A stretch of 8,763 nucleotides of DNA from Thermoplasmata archaeon (GTDB lineage Archaea; Thermoplasmatota; Thermoplasmata; Lutacidiplasmatales; UBA184). Position 1 is the first letter of the stretch, and every line of letters begins with the position of its first letter. Location of the stretch: assembly GCA_021848165.1 (NCBI GenBank), contig JAJZMW010000004.1:1-8763 (forward strand), read 5' to 3'. The translations under genes and the position numbers were made by a program. Below, piece by piece: positions 5,894-8,763 of this stretch. The notes under the pieces are model-generated. The model did not search any database. It saw only the letters and a list, made by a program, of their open reading frames with translations, and was not told where the DNA came from.

Positions 5894-6538
5894 ATGCCCG
5901 GAGCCCCGAACCGACCCCCGGATCTCTCCGCCCCGCCGGCGGAGGCCGCCCCGACGGTCGTCGAGACCCCCGAGCGCCGGACGCTGCGCCGGCTCGCCCC
6001 CTCGCGGATCGCGCTGCTGCTCGATCTCTGGCGCGGGGCGCCGAGCGCGGAGCTCGTCCAGCCGTTCGAGCGCGCCGAGACCTCGTTCGCGCACGGGGAG
6101 TATCGGGAGGCCGAGGAGGCGCTCGACCAGCTCTCGGTCCGTTTCGCCGAGCCCCGGTGGCCGACGATCCCCGAGCCGTTCCGGGGGCTCCGGGTGGCGA
6201 TCCCCGCCCCGCAGCCGCCGCAGTGGGACCCCGACTTCGCGGTCTCCGCGGAGGAGAAGGAGGCGCGGCGAGCCCGCCGCGTCGCGACGACCCAGCTCGC
6301 CCTCGCCCGCGCGACCGTTCGATGGGCGGCCGCTCGACAGCTCGATCTCGGACCGTCGTCCGCGGCGCTCGACGCCGCCGGGGCGGCGTTCGAAGCGGGG
6401 GGCGCTCCCGCGGCGCTGTACGCCGCGATCGATCCGATCTGGATGGCCGTCCGCGAACGCGTCCCGCTGCCCAGGGCCCCGGTCGCGAAGTCGGCTCCGA
6501 CGCCCCCGCCGGCCGCTTCGCCGCCCGATGAGGGGTAG
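5894..6538 (+). CDS. Hypothetical helical protein with TPR-like motifs
   Basis: I do not recognise this 214-residue protein. The first 35 residues are proline-rich and probably disordered. A helical segment follows, with a TPR-like hairpin at about 57-84 (FERAETSFAHGEYREAEEAL), a conserved-looking proline/aromatic stretch at 88-115 (with FRGLRVAIP and QWDPDF), then a long helix at 119-150 and a second similar hairpin at about 157-187 (LDAAGAAFEAGGAPAALYAA). The tail from 191 is again proline-rich. No signal peptide, membrane segment or catalytic motif is seen; cytoplasmic protein-protein contact is a guess. The gap to the reductase upstream is 21 bases, so it may share that transcript, although no Shine-Dalgarno is evident. 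Codon and GC usage match the neighbours, and long shadow frames exist on the other strand, so coding is likely but not certain. Confidence 0.7.
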   Translation: MPGAPNRPPDLSAPPAEAAPTVVETPERRTLRRLAPSRIALLLDLWRGAPSAELVQPFERAETSFAHGEYREAEEALDQLSVRFAEPRWPTIPEPFRGLRVAIPAPQPPQWDPDFAVSAEEKEARRARRVATTQLALARATVRWAAARQLDLGPSSAALDAAGAAFEAGGAPAALYAAIDPIWMAVRERVPLPRAPVAKSAPTPPPAASPPDEG

Positions 6539-6562
6539 CCGCGCGGAGCGCCCGGTCGGACG

Positions 6563-6901
6563 ATGAGCGACCGTCGGGTCCGCCGCGACGAGGGGGAGGT
6601 CACCAGTTGGCCCCGCGGGCTCGTCTCCTACACCCCTGCGGCGGAACCGGACGGCGGCCCCCCCTCGGAGGAGGAGGATCGGGTCGCCCAGCGGATCCAT
6701 CTCGCCGCCCGGCTGATCGCGCTCCTGGCGGTCGAGGGACGCCACGACCCCGACTGGGACCGCGAGCTCGCGCTCGCGCGAGCGGCGTACCGCCGCGGGG
6801 ACCGCGAGGAAGCGCACCGGAGGACGGAAGCGCTCCTCGGCGCGCTCGGCGTCGCCGCCGACGCGATCGGTCCGGGGCCGATGGGCTCCGGACCCCGGTA
6901 G
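6563..6901 (+). CDS. Small hypothetical helical protein, related motif to the upstream unknown
   Basis: This 112-residue protein has no family I recognise. It begins with a charged, basic N-terminus and SWPRGLVSYTPA (15-26), followed by an acidic linker. Two to three helices come next: an amphipathic one (about 38-58) and a TPR-like hairpin at about 68-95 (LALARAAYRRGDREEAHRRT). The pattern A-x3-Y/F-x2-G-D/E-x2-E-A-x6-L resembles residues 57-84 of the protein encoded 24 bases upstream. This suggests the two genes are related or that their products interact. There is no signal peptide or membrane segment. It probably continues the same transcript; a TATA-like element follows immediately for the next gene. 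The ATG at 6563 is the first in frame and has no clear Shine-Dalgarno. Confidence 0.65.
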   Translation: MSDRRVRRDEGEVTSWPRGLVSYTPAAEPDGGPPSEEEDRVAQRIHLAARLIALLAVEGRHDPDWDRELALARAAYRRGDREEAHRRTEALLGALGVAADAIGPGPMGSGPR

Positions 6902-6902
6902 C

Positions 6903-6910
6903 CTTAGAAG
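6903..6910 (+). promoter_or_regulatory. TATA-like element for the DUF1028 gene
   Basis: CTTAGAAG lies directly after the stop codon of the small unknown gene, centred about 26 bases before the ATG at 6933, with no Shine-Dalgarno. This spacing matches the other leaderless promoters of the window. The TATA match is imperfect. Confidence 0.45.
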
Positions 6911-6932
6911 CCGCGTCGTCTCCCCCACGGCG

Positions 6933-7931
6933 ATGGGCGCGCCGCGGTTCGGGACGTTCTCGATCGTCGCCTACGATCGGGAGCGCGAGGAGTGGGGGGT
7001 CGCCGTCCAGTCGAAGTTCATCAGCGTCGGCTCGGTCGTTCCGTGGGCGCGGGCGAAGGTCGGGGCGATCGCGACCCAGGCGTACGCGAACGTCCGCTAC
7101 GGTCCCGACGGGCTCGCCCTGCTCGCCGACGGCGTCGCCGCTTCGGAGGTCGTCCGCCGCTTGACCGAGAACGATCCCGGGCGCGACGAGCGCCAGCTCG
7201 GCGTGGTCGACCGCACCGGGACGGCCGCGTCGTACACCGGCGCGAAGTGCATGGACTGGGCCGGCCACGAGGTCGGGGACGGGTTCGCGTGCCAGGGGAA
7301 CATCCTCTTCGGCCCGGGGGTCGTCCGGGCGATGGCCCGCACCTTCGAGACGACGCCGGGGGACCTCCCGGAGCGCCTCCTCGCCGCGCTCTCCGCCGCC
7401 CAACGGGAAGGCGGGGACCGCCGGGGCATGCAGTCGGCCGCGATGCTCATCGTCCGCGAGAAGGGGGGCTACGACGAAGGGTCGGACCGATGGGTCGACA
7501 TCCGCGTCGACGACCATCCCGCGCCGATCGAGGAGCTGAAGCGGATCTTCCGTCTCTACGACCTCACGATGCTCAGCCGGGAGGACCCGGCGACCCTCCT
7601 CCCGATCGAGGGGGAGCTCGCGCAAGGGCTCCAGCACGACCTCGGCGTCCTCGGCTACTACCTCGGGCGCCCCTCCGGCGCCTGGGACGACGCGAGCCAG
7701 GCGTCGTTCACGAAGTTCGTGCACGAGAACAACTTCGAGAACAAGCTCCGCGACGACCGCAAGGTCTGGCCGTCGATCGCCCGGTACCTCCACGAGACGG
7801 CGCAGGCGGAGGTCGCCCGCCGGACCAAGACCGCTCCGATCCGATCCGGCGCGCTCGAGCGCGGGCCCGGGGCGAGCCCCGGGGGAGGGGACCCATCGTC
7901 GCCGCCGAAGCACGAGCACCCCTCGAACTGA
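6933..7931 (+). CDS. DUF1028 family Ntn-hydrolase-like protein with C-terminal peptidoglycan-binding-like domain
   Basis: Residues 6-205 of this 332-residue protein match DUF1028, a family with the Ntn-hydrolase fold and no established substrate. Landmarks are GTFSIVAYD (7-15), WGVAVQSKFISVGSVVPWA (21-39), AIATQAYANVRYGPDGLALL (45-64), RQLGVVD (87-93), CQGNILFGP (120-128), GGDRRGMQSAAML (160-172) and VDIRVDDHPAPI (188-199). Thr8 or Ser10 of the GTFS segment are candidates for an N-terminal nucleophile after processing, which is speculation. Residues about 210-290 (LPIEGELAQGLQHDLGVLGYYLG, WDDASQASFTKFVHENNFENKLRDD) look like the peptidoglycan-binding-like domain often attached to DUF1028. Residues 292-332 are a basic, glycine/proline-rich tail overlapping the next gene in another frame. 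The start is fixed by the TATA spacing. No export signal is seen, so it probably acts in the cytoplasm. Confidence 0.9.
   Translation: MGAPRFGTFSIVAYDREREEWGVAVQSKFISVGSVVPWARAKVGAIATQAYANVRYGPDGLALLADGVAASEVVRRLTENDPGRDERQLGVVDRTGTAASYTGAKCMDWAGHEVGDGFACQGNILFGPGVVRAMARTFETTPGDLPERLLAALSAAQREGGDRRGMQSAAMLIVREKGGYDEGSDRWVDIRVDDHPAPIEELKRIFRLYDLTMLSREDPATLLPIEGELAQGLQHDLGVLGYYLGRPSGAWDDASQASFTKFVHENNFENKLRDDRKVWPSIARYLHETAQAEVARRTKTAPIRSGALERGPGASPGGGDPSSPPKHEHPSN
7866..7890 (+). promoter_or_regulatory. Hairpin plus strong Shine-Dalgarno ahead of pcc1
   Basis: CCCGGGG (7866-7872) pairs perfectly with CCCCGGG (7877-7883) around a CGAG loop, within the end of the DUF1028 gene. The 3' arm runs straight into GGGGGAGGGG (7881-7890), a strong Shine-Dalgarno whose GGAGG core ends six bases before the ATC at 7895. 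Folding would partly hide the first Gs, so ribosomes translating the DUF1028 tail could open the site (translational coupling). This is inference from sequence. Confidence 0.45.
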
Positions 7932-8149
7932 CCGTCGATCTGCGCCGGGAGTACGACCGGCCCGAGACGGCGGAGCGGATCGTCGCCGCGCTCGCCGCGG
8001 ACAATCCCGCCCATCTGTCGGTCGAGCGGAGCGGCCGCGAGCTCCGCATCCGCCTCACCGCCGTCTCGGCGGCGAGCGCCCGCGCCACGCTCGAGGACCT
8101 GCTCGCCTGCCTGCAGGCCGCGGAACGGACCGTCGGCGTCCCGCGCTAG
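7895..8149 (+). CDS. pcc1: KEOPS complex subunit Pcc1, non-canonical start
   Basis: Pcc1 is the small dimerising subunit of the KEOPS complex, which installs the threonylcarbamoyl group of t6A37 on tRNAs. The 84-residue product shows the family pattern: a beta strand LELTVDLRREYDRPE, a helix TAERIVAALAADNP with the typical DNP, strands HLSVERSG and ELRIRLTAVS, and the C-terminal helix SARATLEDLLACLQAAE. There is no ATG, GTG or TTG in frame near the expected N-terminus. ATC at 7895 is chosen because GGAGG lies six bases upstream; CTG at 7928, overlapping the DUF1028 stop as CTGA, is the alternative (73 residues) but has no ribosome-binding site. An error turning ATG into ATC would also explain it. 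The gene overlaps the DUF1028 tail by 37 bases and ends exactly against the opposite-strand etfA stop. Confidence 0.75.
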   Translation: MVAAEARAPLELTVDLRREYDRPETAERIVAALAADNPAHLSVERSGRELRIRLTAVSAASARATLEDLLACLQAAERTVGVPR

Positions 8150-8763
8150 CTACTCCACCGCGGCGAGGAGCTCCGCGAGGACGTCGTCGACCCGGCCCAC
8201 GATCCCGATGTCGGCGGCGCGGAAGACCGGCGCGGCGGGATCCGGGTTCACGGCCACGATCGCCCGGGCCCGTCGCAGCCCGATCAGGTGGTTCGGCGAG
8301 CCCGAGACGCCGAGGAGGAACGCGACCCGGGGGGCGAGCGAGTGGCCGGTGAGACCGATCTGGCGGTCGAGCGGGAGCCATCCGGCGTCGACGACGCGAC
8401 GGGTCCCGGCGATCGCGCGCTCGAGCCGGGCGCTCGCCGCGGCGAGACGATCGATCGCCTCCGGCCCGCCGATCCCTTGGCCGACGACGAAGAGGAGCGG
8501 GGCGGTCTCGACGTCCCCGAGCTCCGGCCGCTCCCGACGGGCCCAGGAGAGGGTCGTGACCCCGGCCCCTTCGATGCGGCCGTCGAGCGGGCGCACGGAG
8601 GCGGCCGCGAGCCCGACCGCGGGCCCCGACGGTTCGCGCGGCGTCCGGATCGTCGCGAGCGGCATCGGGCGCCGCGCGCGGACCTCGACGAGAGCGGTGG
8701 ATCCCCACGATTCCTTCCACCAGCCGATCCCGTCGGGCCCCTCCCGCGCGTACTCCACCCCGG
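8150..8763 (-). CDS. etfA: Electron transfer flavoprotein alpha subunit (5' partial)
   Basis: The frame is open to the window edge, so the N-terminal domain is missing. About 204 residues remain of a protein usually near 310. The GTG at 8758-8756 is probably internal, because the fragment starts in the middle of domain I (EYAREGPDGIGWWKESW, then RRPMPLATIRTP). EtfA with EtfB carries electrons between flavoprotein dehydrogenases and a quinone reductase or ferredoxin. Numbering from that GTG, the FAD-binding domain is recognisable by FVVGQGIGG (90-98), GTRRVVDAGW (118-127), QIGLTGHSLAP (133-143), GVSGSPNH (150-157), AVNPDPAAPVF (169-179) and AADIGIVG (181-188). The family usually has QxGQTG and GISGAIQH; here these read QIGLTG and GVSGSPNH, keeping the Thr and His that contact FAD. 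The 3' end abuts the pcc1 stop with no gap. An etfB partner would be expected outside the window. Confidence 0.9.
   Translation of the reverse strand, partial: GVEYAREGPDGIGWWKESWGSTALVEVRARRPMPLATIRTPREPSGPAVGLAAASVRPLDGRIEGAGVTTLSWARRERPELGDVETAPLLFVVGQGIGGPEAIDRLAAASARLERAIAGTRRVVDAGWLPLDRQIGLTGHSLAPRVAFLLGVSGSPNHLIGLRRARAIVAVNPDPAAPVFRAADIGIVGRVDDVLAELLAAVE

Noticed and set aside
4616..6928. A 770-codon open frame on the - strand, and other long - strand frames at 456-1424, 1373-2707 and 3272-4297
   Set aside because: They lie opposite genes with clear families and have the arginine/glutamate/aspartate/glycine-rich composition typical of shadow frames in very GC-rich DNA. No family motif is seen in any of them.
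1..8763. CRISPR arrays, insertion sequences, integrase or attachment sites, and defence islands
   Set aside because: No regularly spaced repeats, terminal inverted repeats, transposase motifs or known defence enzymes were seen. Base composition is uniform apart from the AT island at 515-560.

Overview
The window is a GC-rich, densely coded stretch of about 8.8 kb that most likely comes from an archaeon, probably a high-GC relative of the Thermoplasmatota. The lineage is an inference. The supporting evidence is a geranylgeranyl reductase with its dedicated ferredoxin (archaeal membrane-lipid saturation), a KEOPS Pcc1 subunit, a HFX_2341/DUF6293-type regulator, and TATA-like boxes about 26-32 bases upstream of starts that lack Shine-Dalgarno (SD) sequences, as in leaderless archaeal transcription. 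Several genes that appear internal to operons do have clear SD sequences (GGAGG-like).

Layout, left to right on the + strand. (1) 2-520: the 3' part of a regulator with a CARF-like core and a winged helix, cut by the window edge. (2) 521-809: a non-coding gap with an AT-rich island carrying a TATA-like box and a GTAAC repeat, followed by two strong predicted hairpins. (3) 810-3420: a probable three-gene operon of DrrA-type ABC ATPase, ABC-2 permease (ATGA overlap) and a flavin-reductase-like FMN protein (5-base gap). (4) 3443-4402: thioredoxin reductase with its own weak TATA-like element. (5) 4462-5872: an 8Fe ferredoxin and geranylgeranyl reductase behind the clearest TATA box of the window. 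(6) 5894-6901: two small helical proteins of unknown function that share a TPR-like motif. (7) 6933-7931: a DUF1028 Ntn-hydrolase-like protein with a C-terminal peptidoglycan-binding-like domain. (8) about 7895-8149: Pcc1, with no ATG, GTG or TTG start but a strong SD before an ATC codon. On the - strand, 8150-8763 is the C-terminal two thirds of an electron transfer flavoprotein alpha subunit. Its stop codon abuts the Pcc1 stop codon with no base between.

Functionally, the middle of the window is redox-centred: flavin reductase, thioredoxin reductase, ferredoxin, a flavin-dependent lipid reductase and EtfA. The ferredoxin and geranylgeranyl reductase almost certainly work together, with the ferredoxin supplying electrons for saturating isoprenoid lipid chains. 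The ABC pair is a typical small-molecule exporter. I see no CRISPR array, insertion sequence, tRNA, rRNA or integrase. I do not see a clear-cut new multi-gene system. The best leads are the Pcc1 without a canonical start, the structured leader before the ABC operon, the paired helical unknowns next to the DUF1028 gene, and the truncated CARF-like regulator.
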